Shown here in pieces: positions 11,918 to 21,709 of a stretch of DNA of 64,000 bases (positions are counted from its first letter, which is position 1; every line of letters starts with the position of its first letter). Source of the stretch: Rhizoclosmatium globosum (taxonomy: Eukaryota; Chytridiomycota; Chytridiomycetes; Chytridiales; Chytriomycetaceae); the NCBI GenBank assembly GCA_002104985.1, contig MCGO01000034.1:1-64000 (forward strand), read 5' to 3'. The position numbers and the translations under genes are program-made. The notes beneath the pieces are model-generated. The model was given only the letters and a program-made list of their open reading frames with translations. It did not search any database and was not told the origin of the DNA.

Positions 11918-12938
11918 ATGTCCACAGCCCCAACTCGGCCAGCAACGTACACAGTCTTAGGTCCATGTCGACCGTGGTTCGGATTCTCGCAGAGCAACGG
12001 CGTGTACGGCAAGCAACCTCGTGAGCCACAAGTGTTCACATCACCAGTCTGGCCACCACGTCCACTCAACCACTCAAACCGGAGCATCCATTCTTTGCAC
12101 ATGAGTGGTGGGCGAATAGAAGCGTACCACGGACCCGAGTCTGCCAGAGATGGTCGGATCAAAGGTGTCGAGCAGAACCTTCAATTCAGCGACAACGTCA
12201 AAGCATCCAATGAACCAAAAAACAGCGACTGGAACGTCAGCCGACCAGTTGTTTATGACCAGAACATACCTAGATACGTTACCACTGAATGTCCCAGCGT
12301 TCAAGTTCAAGTTCAAGTTGAGCCATCCCAGGCCCAATACAGGCACAATCAACATCAATCACAAGGGTACCCTTATTCCAATCATCATTGCTCTCAGTCT
12401 ACACCACAAAATGCAACGCCACAAACAGATATCAGACACATTTACAACCCGAGAGCCACAATTCCCTCTTCCAACTCATCATCAACCATCACTCCAACCT
12501 CCACAGCATCCTCGCCAGCGCCGACACCGCCTGTTTTAAATATTTCTTCAAACTTTCGATGCACAGTTTCTCCTCCAGCTCCATACTATACCAACTTGAT
12601 TGTTCTCACTCCCGAAGCAATACGTTACAACTGTACATGGCCCAACTGCGACAAAGGTAAAGACATTATTTGATTAAACTCTATAACGAACTGTTTCCAT
12701 TAAATCATATACATTAGTATTCAAATCGAAATGGCACTGGACATCGCACATGAACTCACACAAGAACGTGCGCAAGTTCAACTGTGAGGAATGTACAATG
12801 AAATTCGTACGGAAACACGACTTGTTGATGCATGGACGTTCTTGTCATGGTATCTACACGTGTAAACTGTGTGGATGGAGGGTTGACGTGAATAGTGAAG
12901 CAGCTTTGAAAGAGCATGCTGTGACGTGTAAACAATAA
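11918..12938 (+). CDS. C2H2 zinc-finger transcription factor
   Basis: Two exons joined across a roughly 60-base intron (about 12658-12716) give about 320 residues. The first 230 are low-complexity (Ser, Thr, Pro, Gln, Asn) as in activation regions. The C-terminus holds fingers: YNCTWPNCDKVFKSKWHW with HMNSH, FNCEECTMKFVRKHDLLMH, and YTCKLCGWRV with HAVTC. The intron falls inside finger 1 and splicing restores the finger, which supports the model. A nuclear DNA-binding regulator is likely; its targets are unknown. The start ATG at 11918 is the first in frame but not proven. Confidence 0.8.
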
Positions 12939-13115
12939 ATAAATGTTATATATCTGGACCTTGGGCGAATCAATTTGGCCAAATATGTTTCGTTCCTTAT
13001 TTAACTTGGTCTTGTCACCAACCAACATCATGCGTGATCAGCCAAACACAATCGGTTTATTCAAAAAGATGGAATTGAAAGACGGGATGATGAAAAGTAC
13101 AGCAATTTAACTGGA

Positions 13116-13925
13116 TTATGCAAGAATAACAACCGAAATCAATAAAATGATGACACCCGCAATCATGGCATCGCTTACAGCACTGCTGGCTTTAGTCGTT
13201 ACTGTTTGAGCTCCAGAACCGCTTCCACTTCCAGGAATCGTAAGCACGGGGCCGCCGCCACTTCCGCTCGATCCGACTGTCGACGTTGTCGTCACAGCAA
13301 CATTGACTGGAGCAGTAGGTACGCCAGTCACAGCACCACCACTAATTCCACTTGCACTTCCAGATGAATACTGCGCCAGAGCCTGACAATAACTAATCTG
13401 TTGATTGCGATAAGTTCCCCTCGTTGCATCGTTTGGACATGAGTTGTCATAGCACACATTCACAGCCTTCGACTGTTGTTTTTTTCGATTGGATGGATGT
13501 TAGTATTGAATGGCTCAAAAATTGTAAGAATATGATGGGTGAGATCAAATCATCGTTTCGTTTCGTTTGATTCAAGTTTAAGTCTTCAACACCAACACAA
13601 CCTCCCTTCACCAACGTATCTCCTTCTCACAAGATCCCACCCTCGAAACAAGCCAGAAATACTCACCGCATCACATAAACATGAATACCAAGCCGCCATA
13701 CCCCCCGCCTGTTTACTCGAACAAGCTGCCTCGATCGTGTCAAATGGTGTCCCAGTCGGACTGTACAGTACGTTGCCCTATTTTCAATTCCATTTAATTA
13801 AAAAGAATCATCCTACAAGTACAAGACTCAGAATCTAGTTGTTTGATACACACAATGCACGTGTTGAAAGTCAGTTGTAAGGCGGACCCACAGTGTGCTC
13901 CAAGTGCGTATGCTGATGTTGACAT
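13116..13925 (-). CDS. Small cysteine-rich surface protein with GPI-like tail
   Basis: Three exons: ATG at 13925 (MSTSAYALGAHCGSALQ...), a middle exon near 13760-13665 (ACSSKQAGGMAAWYSCLCDA) and the last exon 13460-13116. The mature part has paired cysteines (CYDNSC, YCQAL), then a Ser/Thr/Gly linker and a hydrophobic end MIAGVIILLISVVILA with no charged tail, as in GPI-anchored or tail-anchored proteins. I do not see a classical N-terminal signal peptide, which is odd for a surface protein. It belongs to a local family with 24609-25263 and, more distantly, 32586-33290. Function unknown. Confidence 0.65.
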
Positions 13926-14240
13926 TTTTCTGTGGTTGCAACGGATTGACGGTTGAATTTGGTGTTGAGTGTGGTTTGTGAGGTTTCTTTTTTTGGATTC
14001 TTCAAGGGACGTTTCATCACTATTGACTTAATAATTAATTTGCTAAACTAATTGGTTGTAGCAGATTCATTAAAGTCAAAAGATTAAAAGTCTTTCAACC
14101 AAGAAATTAAGTCGATTAATCTGATCATCTCCTATCACTGATCATTGCAAAAAGTAATATACCCAACAAATTCAATCTTTAAATAATACTTGCTGAACAT
14201 TAGAACGTGGAAATTCAGTTGAATTTAATCTCCGGCATAA
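13926..14240. promoter_or_regulatory. Shared upstream region of divergent genes
   Basis: About 315 AT-rich bases between the minus-strand small surface gene and the first kinase gene. It should contain both promoters; no specific site is recognised. Confidence 0.35.
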
Positions 14241-15687
14241 ATGCAAATCCCATACACGATTGACCGCAACAAAATCCTCGGCGAAGGAGCCTACAGTGTA
14301 GTATACGCGGGAACATATGGAACCAGCCAAGTCGCAATCAAGTCATTCAAGAAAGTGACCGGAAAGGACAGATCCGAACTACTCAAAGCCATCGAGAAAG
14401 AGGCGGCAATGGGTGTCCGTCTGCGCCATCCAAACATTGCGACATTCTGGGGAAAGAGCGCTGATCCAGTTACTGGAGATACTGTGCTTGTACTTGACCG
14501 TCTTGGAAAGAGTGTCTACGATTCAATCCGCGACGACCCTCCTCCCTCAGTCCGCATTCGAAACAAGTGGCTCCTCGATATTGCAAATGCTTTGTATTAC
14601 TTGCATGCACAGGATCCACCCGTCATCCACCGCGATCTGAAACCTGATAATATCCTGCTTGGTAACAATCAATATTTTCCAGCGCCGTACCAGCTATTAA
14701 ACACCTTCCTCTCCAACAGATCTTACCTCCCAAAAAGCTGTACTTGCGGACTTTGGAAGAAGCACAAGCCTCTCTCTTCACACAAGCTACTCAACCACCC
14801 ACGCACCTAAAATTGGCCACATCTTCTTTGCGCCTCCAGAAGCAACGAAGAAAGGATACATAACGTCCCATAAGTACGATGTCTTCAGTTTCGGAATGAC
14901 AATGTATTGCATCCTTACTCGACTCTGGCCTTTTGAGGGCGAAGTTATGCTTGGCGAACAGTGGATTGTAGCAAATTGGATTAATGGGGGTATTCGGCCG
15001 GATCGGTCTGGCACAAGAAATTATTCTCGGTCTGTGGATGTTGTAGCTGATGCATCGTGGAATCTGATTGAACGCTGTTGGAACCAAGATGCCGGCCAAA
15101 GGCCAAGTTTTGCTTCCATCATTACATCAGATCTTAAGACTTATGCCGAGAAAGATACTAAAGGTGTTTCAGGTTCTTCAACTATACAGCCGTATCAAAA
15201 TGATGGATTTGGAGTTCTCAACAAGGAGAAATCATTTCCAACCTTCGCAGTAAACGTATTGAATCCAACTGCTGCGCAAGCAGCTGCAGTCAGGCTATTA
15301 AATTCATTGAATTCAAATGGAAAATCTTTCTGCTTGAGATCTAACCATGGATTATACTTGGCTGCTAGTCCAGAAGGGGCACTGACGGCGGACAAATCCG
15401 AGTTTCAAGATTATGAGCTTTTTAAACTTAAAATGGAAACACGGAACCGTGTATCCATTCAATCGTGCCAGTTGAGGAAGTATATTGGAGTAACTGCCAA
15501 TGGAATCATTCACCTCAAGTCGTCAGCTCCTACCAATGATCATAAGTTCCACGTTAGTTTAATGGTTAATGGAAGAGTACTATTTAAGACACGACATGGA
15601 ACTTTCCTTTCTGCTAATCGTGACGGGACAATGATTACAACCAAGAATGAAGATGCCTGGGAATCCTTCAGGATCGTAGAAGTCTAA
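14241..15687 (+). CDS. TKL-type protein kinase with C-terminal fascin-like beta-trefoil
   Basis: Two exons (intron about 14662-14719) encode about 463 residues. Kinase domain: glycine loop ILGEGAYSVVYAG, VAIK lysine, VIHRDLKPDNILLG catalytic loop and ADFG; the APE motif reads PPE. All catalytic residues are present. After a linker the last 130 residues form three to four beta-trefoil blades (FCLRSNHGLYLAAS, RKYIGVTANG, VLFKTRHGTFLSANRDG) like fascin/actin-crosslinking domains. The kinase half is very close to those at 19168 and 21710, but those end in Sel1 repeats. The intron sits at the same codon (after NILL) in all three. A signalling kinase whose C-terminus may bind actin or a ligand is plausible; substrate unknown. 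Confidence 0.88.
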
Positions 15688-15780
15688 TCTTTTAAGACGA
15701 GATCTGAGTAAAAAAGAGTATCTTATATTAATATTGAACATCAAACATTTTCGACCCTTTACAGGCACAGAGAAACAGAA

Positions 15781-15847
15781 ATGTCGACATCAGCAAATAC
15801 ACTTGGAGCACTGTGGGTCCGCCTTACTACTAACGTTCAACACGTGT

Positions 15848-15850
<3 letters not shown>
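15781..15850 (+). pseudogene. Remnant first exon of the small surface-protein family
   Basis: The sequence from ATGTCGACATCAGC closely matches exon 1 of the 13116-13925 gene, with small gaps, but is on the opposite strand. It has lost the reading frame and has no further exons. It ends at CACGTGTATT, where the donor site stands in the intact gene, and continues as a GT repeat. Confidence 0.7.

Positions 15851-15894
<44 letters not shown>
15851..15894 (+). repeat. (GT)22 microsatellite
   Basis: 44 bases of perfect GT directly at the position of the old splice donor of the remnant exon; the intact gene has GTGTGTATC there. Confidence 0.95.
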
Positions 15895-15895
<1 letters not shown>

Positions 15896-16421
15896 AAAAT
15901 ACAGATTCTGTTTATATAATTCTGTCTAATTGAATGTAATTCAGCGAGGAAAAGAAAGCCTAACCCTTGTCCGCTACCGCCGGCCGCGGTTCCCCGCAGC
16001 CATGGGCTAATTATTATTCAGTGTATATACCGTCGTTATTTAGTTCTATCATATACACTAGGTTCCAAAGAACTCGTTTGTCCGCTTGACGCTACGCCGC
16101 CGACGCCGCATAGACACATCAAAAAGTAATAGATTATACAATTAGAAAAAACACACCAATGGACTTGAAATCGTCAATGGATGAAGCACATATCATGATG
16201 ATGTGGTATTTACTCTGATTAACACTAATTCCAAATATCAGGGCTTGATAGTTTAGGTTGATTTGGGATCTAACGAAGCAACTCCACAATCACAAAAGTA
16301 CAAGAAAATAAAAATAAAATGATTTCATTTATTCTCGGCTTTCTTTGGATTCATCCATTTACAAACTTTAAAGTGATGTCTGTATGAGCCCTTTGACGTG
16401 AATAGTGCCGGGCTGCTTACA
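15895..16421. other. Intergenic stretch downstream of kinase 1
   Basis: Contains a GC-rich patch near 15965-16005 (CCGGCCGCGG) in AT-rich DNA and probable 3' regions of two convergent genes. No gene supported. Confidence 0.4.
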
Positions 16422-18550
16422 CTATTTCATGTGTTGCGCATATGCCTCTTCTGTCGTGATTGTCTTTTTTCGAACACACCAAGAGTTTGCACACATCTGA
16501 CTCTGCCACTTGACTTCTTCCTTTCCACTCACGTCTTCTGTCTCAACTTCGTTCATAATTTCGTCTTCTCTTTTCCGCTTGTTTGTCTGTCCTTTGTTTC
16601 CACCACATGTTTGTGCATGCTTTCGAAGCAACAACAAACTCAAGTTGCTAAACTCACAGAATATACAGCGCCAAGCCTCTGACTCCTTCGACCGTTTGAT
16701 CTCTGTTGAGGTGGTCGTTAAGTTAAGAAGGTTTGTTAAAGGAAATAGTGAGAAATCTTACCATAAACTTCTAACCCGTAGTTCACAGAGAATTTCAAGC
16801 AGCGTGTCTCCGTAAAATTAAGCGCCATACTAGCTCCGCTTCCAAAAGTAGCCCCACAACCACATGTTTGCTCCATAGTCGCAAAATTTATGGGTTGATC
16901 AAGAACAGTATGTTCCCTCCTTTCCTTCTCTCCCTTTTGTTCCGTGAGTTGATTACCAAGTTTCTCATTCACACCAATCAAAACATTGTTAGCTTCAATC
17001 AGTTTCGATTTGATTTCATTGAGCTGCTTTTCTACATTTCTTGTCATATCTTTCTGCTCTTCCAGTTTTGATTCCAAATCACTTTTTGTATCCCGTTCCT
17101 TTTTTTCCATTTTCCGAAGATCTTTTTCCTTATTCTTTAATTCTTCAGTCTGTGTTTTGACTTTCTCTTCAAGAGATGAGACAACCAATGATTTTTCTTT
17201 GAGATTCGATTTTAGCTCTTCAACGTTCTGAGCATAATTATTAGCCCTCTTTTCGCTTGATTGCAAGGAATTGATCTTTTCCGCGAGAATTGCTTCCAGG
17301 CTTGTAATGTTCTTATTTTTTTCAATAATAGTCCGTTCACTCGACGCCAGACTCCTTTTTAGGTCCGTATTATCAGCCTTAAGTGCATTAATTTCTTCAA
17401 CTTGATTTTTAACCATGTCGTCAGTTGACTGTAACGTTTCATTTTGACCAGCAATATCTCTTTGAAGACTTATAATTCGAGATTCAAGAATTGCTACCTT
17501 CCGCGTTTTATCAGAAACAACCTGTTCACTTAATCGCATTGATTCATTTTGCTCCGCCAGACGTGTTTCCAGTTTCATTTTTTCAGTCTTGCGCACCGCA
17601 TTTTCTTTAGCGAGAGTGTTAGCTCTCTGTTCACTTAATCGCATTGATTCATTTTGCTCCGCCAGACGTGTTTCCAGTTTCATTTTTTCAGTCTTGCGCA
17701 CCGCATTTTCTATACCGAGAATGTTAACACTCTGTTCACTTAATCGCATAGATTCATTTTGCGCCACGAGCAGGCTTTCAAGGTTCGCAGCCTTGTCGTT
17801 CTTCTCCTTGATTTCTTGTTGTAATTTTGAAATGGTCTCCATTCGCTGTTCTTGGTGCTGATTCTCCATTATCTTGGAAGCTTCAAGAAGATTGCAATAC
17901 ATCTCTTCGTACTTTTTTTCTTCCTCAATATGTTTACGTAATGACTCCAAGGCTTCTTCAAGCTCCTTGTTCAGCCTTGAATTCGTGTTTCGCAGTTCAA
18001 TTATCCTTGCTTCCCTCTCGTCTCGAAGACGATTGACTTCCAAAGCCTTTGTTTCAGCCTCGGCGAGTCCACGTTCGAGTTGTTGAACGCGGCAAGACTC
18101 TTTTTTAAGTATCGTCTTGGTCGAATTTAGGTCCTTCTCAGTGTTCTTGTGCAGGGTTTTCAGTTGGGAGAACCTTTGGGCATGTTCAACTTTCGCTCGA
18201 ACCAAAGCGTTGTTCGCTTCAATCAGATGTGTCACTGCGATTGCCTCCTGCTCTCTTGCTCGTGTCGTCAGATCTTCCTGCTTTTCTAGTTGCAAACGGA
18301 GTTCACCATTTTCGTGCGCAAATCGATTGTTTGCTTCTGAAAGCTCATTGCTTCGGTTGATCAGTTCCTTCACTTGCCCCTGCAGTTCGACGTTGCACCT
18401 TTTTAACCACTCAGTTTCTTCGTCTCTCTGGTTGGATACATGTCTATAGTAATCGAATGAAGGATCGTGGAAGTGGTCGTGGTGTTGATCTGGCTGTTGG
18501 TTGGTGCGCATCTCATATTGGACGGCACTGATCGGCCAAACGTTGTCCAT
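16422..18550 (-). CDS. Long coiled-coil protein with C-terminal zinc-finger-like motifs
   Basis: Two exons give about 690 residues. Residues about 50-560 are almost continuous coiled coil, rich in Glu, Lys, Leu and Gln. A roughly 38-residue block around QNESMRLSEQ is present three times, the first two nearly identical in DNA. The end holds CGCGATFGSG and, after an intron near 16700-16758, WRCIFCEFSNLSLLLL with HAQTC, a C2H2-like finger, then a basic KRKRED stretch that could act as a nuclear signal. ATG at 18550 is the first methionine; an in-frame GTG lies upstream. I do not recognise the family. It sits between kinase 1 and kinase 2 on the opposite strand, shares its upstream region with kinase 2, and may be a scaffold. 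Confidence 0.75.
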
Positions 18551-19167
18551 TTTGGTTCCTAAACAATCTTTAGCAATCAATGTGGTCAATTGGTCAACAC
18601 TCACTGTCTTGGTTCATTCTGATGGTTGTCCTGCTCGTTGGGGAGTGAGTGCGGAGACTGGCTGTGGTGGTGTGTGGGGCCAATTTAAAAGTAAAAACTA
18701 CAAAATAAGAGTAATCGAAAGGAGATACTTTAAACTTGAGTGAAAGCGAACAATTCGAGATGTGTAGCTGTAGAAAAAGGAAGGATCAGTAATAATTTGG
18801 TTTTACGCCATAGTATTCTACAAGAAAGGGTAAAAATAACAACTCATCTCCTTAATCGCTCAACATAAGCCATTTTAGTTTGACTGATAGGTTGGTGTCT
18901 CGTCATTCTGAGATAATTTTCCATCTTCCTGATGTGTTGGTGCTTCATCGAAGGAAGTGCGAAATTCGCGTAAAATTAAATGAGGTTTGATAATATAATA
19001 ACATGTGCGAAAGAGAATGCTGAACCTTTCTTGACCTCACCAGCGAAACGCGCCAACAGTTCAAAAATACAAAGCGTTTTTTAAAGCCAGACCATCGAAA
19101 TATAGTCGAACCAATCGTTGTAAGTTCTGATTTATTTAATGATGTTAATTTGATTGACTGATCTTTA
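18551..19167. promoter_or_regulatory. Divergent intergenic region
   Basis: About 600 bases between the coiled-coil gene (-) and kinase 2 (+). It must hold both promoters; no recognised motif and no gene. Confidence 0.35.
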
Positions 19168-21242
19168 ATGCAAATGTTGCAATGCATATGTGCGATTGAC
19201 CGCAACAACATCCTCGGCGAAGGAGCCTACAGTGTAGTATGTGCAGGAACATACAAAACCAGCCAAGTCGCGATCAAGACATTCAAGAAAGTGACCGGAA
19301 AGGACTGCTCTGAACTATTCAAGGCAATTAAGAAAGAGGCGGCCTTGGGTGCCCAACTCCGGCATCCAAACATAATACATTTCTGGGGACAGAGTGTCGA
19401 TCCTTCAACAGGAGATCCGGTTCTTGTTCTTGACCGTCTTGGAAAGAGTGTGTACGATGCGATCCGCCAAGACCTGCCTCCCTCAGTCGCCATTCGAAGC
19501 AAGTGGCTCCTTGATACTGCCCATGCTTTGGATTACCTGCATTCACAAGATCCGCCAATCATCCATCGCGATCTGAAACCCGATAATATACTGCTTGGTG
19601 AGTATAACGCTTAACAGTTAAACAAATCGAATAACCTCACTCACACAAACTACTCGTTCAGATATAACATCCCAAAAAGCTGTTCTTGCAGACTTTGGAT
19701 TGTCTTCATCGCTTTCCCTAACTCTTTCCCTTCACACAACATACTCAAAAGACAAAATCCCAACAACAGGCCATATCTTTTTCACTCCGCCTGAAGCAAC
19801 CGCGATAGGATACAAGGCATCCACTAAATACGACGTCTTCAGTTTCGGAATGGCAATGTATTTTATACTCACGCGACACTGGCCTTTTGAGGGCGAAGAA
19901 ATGATTGGGAAACTGTGGATTGTGGAAAGGTGGATAACGATTGGTAGCAGGCCGGATCGGTATGGAAAAAAAGATTATGCTCGGCCTGTGGATGTCGTAG
20001 CCGATGCGTCGTGGGATCTTATTGAACGCTGCTGGAACCAAGATGCCGATCAAAGGCCGAGTTTTTGCACCACCATTATAACAAATCTGGAGATTTTGGC
20101 CATGAAGGATTATGTGCCAAAGAAATTAGGCATTGCAAAGAACCCAAATGACGGCAGTAAGTAAACCCCTTCCTGTAAACTTCGTGGAATTAAAACGCGG
20201 CATAGATTATGAACAATTGATGGCCTCCGGTAAAGCCTTCTATGATAAAAAAGAATATACAAAAGCTGTAGAGCTTTTTGTCCAAGCAGCGAACAGAGGA
20301 CATCCCTGCTCTCAATACTGGTTGGGAGTTTGCCATCAAGAAGGACTCGGACTTCCAAAGAACCTTGAAGAAGCAGTTCGTTGGTATCGATTATCAGCGT
20401 ACCAAGCAAACGCGAAGGCTCAAAACTTATTGGGGATCTGTTATGATGAACGGCGTGGAGTACCTCAAAATACGGATTTGGCGGTAATTTGGTATCAAAA
20501 CGCAGCCAATCAAGGAGAAGCTTCAGCTCAACTGAATTTGGGTTCCTGTTTTTATCACGCTCGTGGAGTACCTCTGGATTATGTAAAGGCAGTGCATTGG
20601 TATCAGAAGGCTCCTGACCAAGGAAACGCGCATGCTCAAGTCATCTTGGGAAATTGTTACAAAATAGGTCACGGAGTGCCTCAAGATTTTTCGAAAGCAG
20701 TGCGGTTGTATCAGAAGTCCGCTGACCAAGGGAACCAATATGCCAAACTCATCTTGGGGAATTGTTACAGATATGGCAATGGAGTGGTTCAAGATTACGG
20801 TGCAGCAATGTGTTGGTATCAGAAGGCCGCCGACCAAGGGAATTCACAGGCTCGAGTCAATATAGGGATGTGTTTTTATTATGCTCTTGGGGTGTCTCTG
20901 GATTATGCGAAAGCAGTACATTGGTATCAGAAAGCCGCTGACCAAGGAGCACAAGTGAAGTTGGAGAACTGTGACGAAAATGGCAACAGGGTGCCTCAAG
21001 AATATTGTGAAGCTGTGATACCATACGAAAATGCGGTGGACCAAGGATACACGTTGGCTCAAGCTTGGTTGGGCCTCTGTTACGAAAACGGCCACGGAGT
21101 ACCTCAAGACTACGATGAAGCTGAAATTTGGTATCAAGTTTCTGCAGATAATGGCAATGAATTTGGCAGAACATGTTTGGCCAATATCCACAAAAACAAA
21201 GAACTGGCAAGCCTCAAAGAGCTTTCAATGAAGGAAGCTTAA
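19168..21242 (+). CDS. TKL-type kinase with about nine Sel1 repeats
   Basis: Three exons encode about 650 residues. The kinase domain has ILGEGAYSVVCAG, VAIK, IIHRDLKPDNILLG and LADFGLSSS. The first intron begins after the NILL codons, as in kinases 1 and 3; a second (about 20161-20208) precedes the Sel1 part. Sel1 repeats (36 residues, AxxxLGxCYxxGxGVPQDY, AVxWYQKxADQG) run from about 20270 to 21190. These repeats are diverged; one near 20940-20960 has a short deletion (QGAQVKLENC). Sel1 solenoids bind protein partners. Kinase-Sel1 fusions are known to be expanded in some early-diverging fungi such as Glomeromycota. Likely an active cytosolic signalling kinase; ligand and substrate unknown. 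Confidence 0.88.
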
Positions 21243-21709
21243 TATGTTTGATTTTTTTTTGTTCCATAATAAAGACATTAAACGTGGCAATAGAGAAGAA
21301 ACAATGATTAAAACCCTAAACGCGTACGTTTTGACTTCCCTCAACACTCTTTGTTTCTCGCTGATTGATGAGTTTCTTGGTGCAGGCGCTGGCTAAGGAC
21401 TCGTTTTTGATTTTGCCACAATATCCTATCGTCGTTGGAAAGCATGAAGAAAATGTTAGTAACTTCAAACATTGAACATTCAGATATTTTATTAAATCAT
21501 TACAATTACCGTGCAATATTCTTAACGAACTATGAAATACAGTTTGGTCTCTCTCTTCACTGTTAGCCAGTGCGCGACGATGGCCCAAACAAGCAGTACG
21601 CACAGACGGCTAAATAGACCAAAATTATCAAAGTGCAATCAAGTCAACTGACGCAATAAGTTGTGTCATAAAGTCTAGATTCTGTGAAGTGGATTAATCT
21701 CAGTTGAAA
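21243..21709. other. Intergenic stretch with a possible tiny minus-strand gene
   Basis: On the minus strand two open segments (about 21590-21510 and 21430-21318) can be joined by an intron with GTAATT donor, TTACTAAC branch and CGATAG acceptor, giving a short Lys/Ser-rich peptide ending SVEGSQNVRV. I find no upstream ATG and no family match, so I do not call a gene. Confidence 0.3.
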
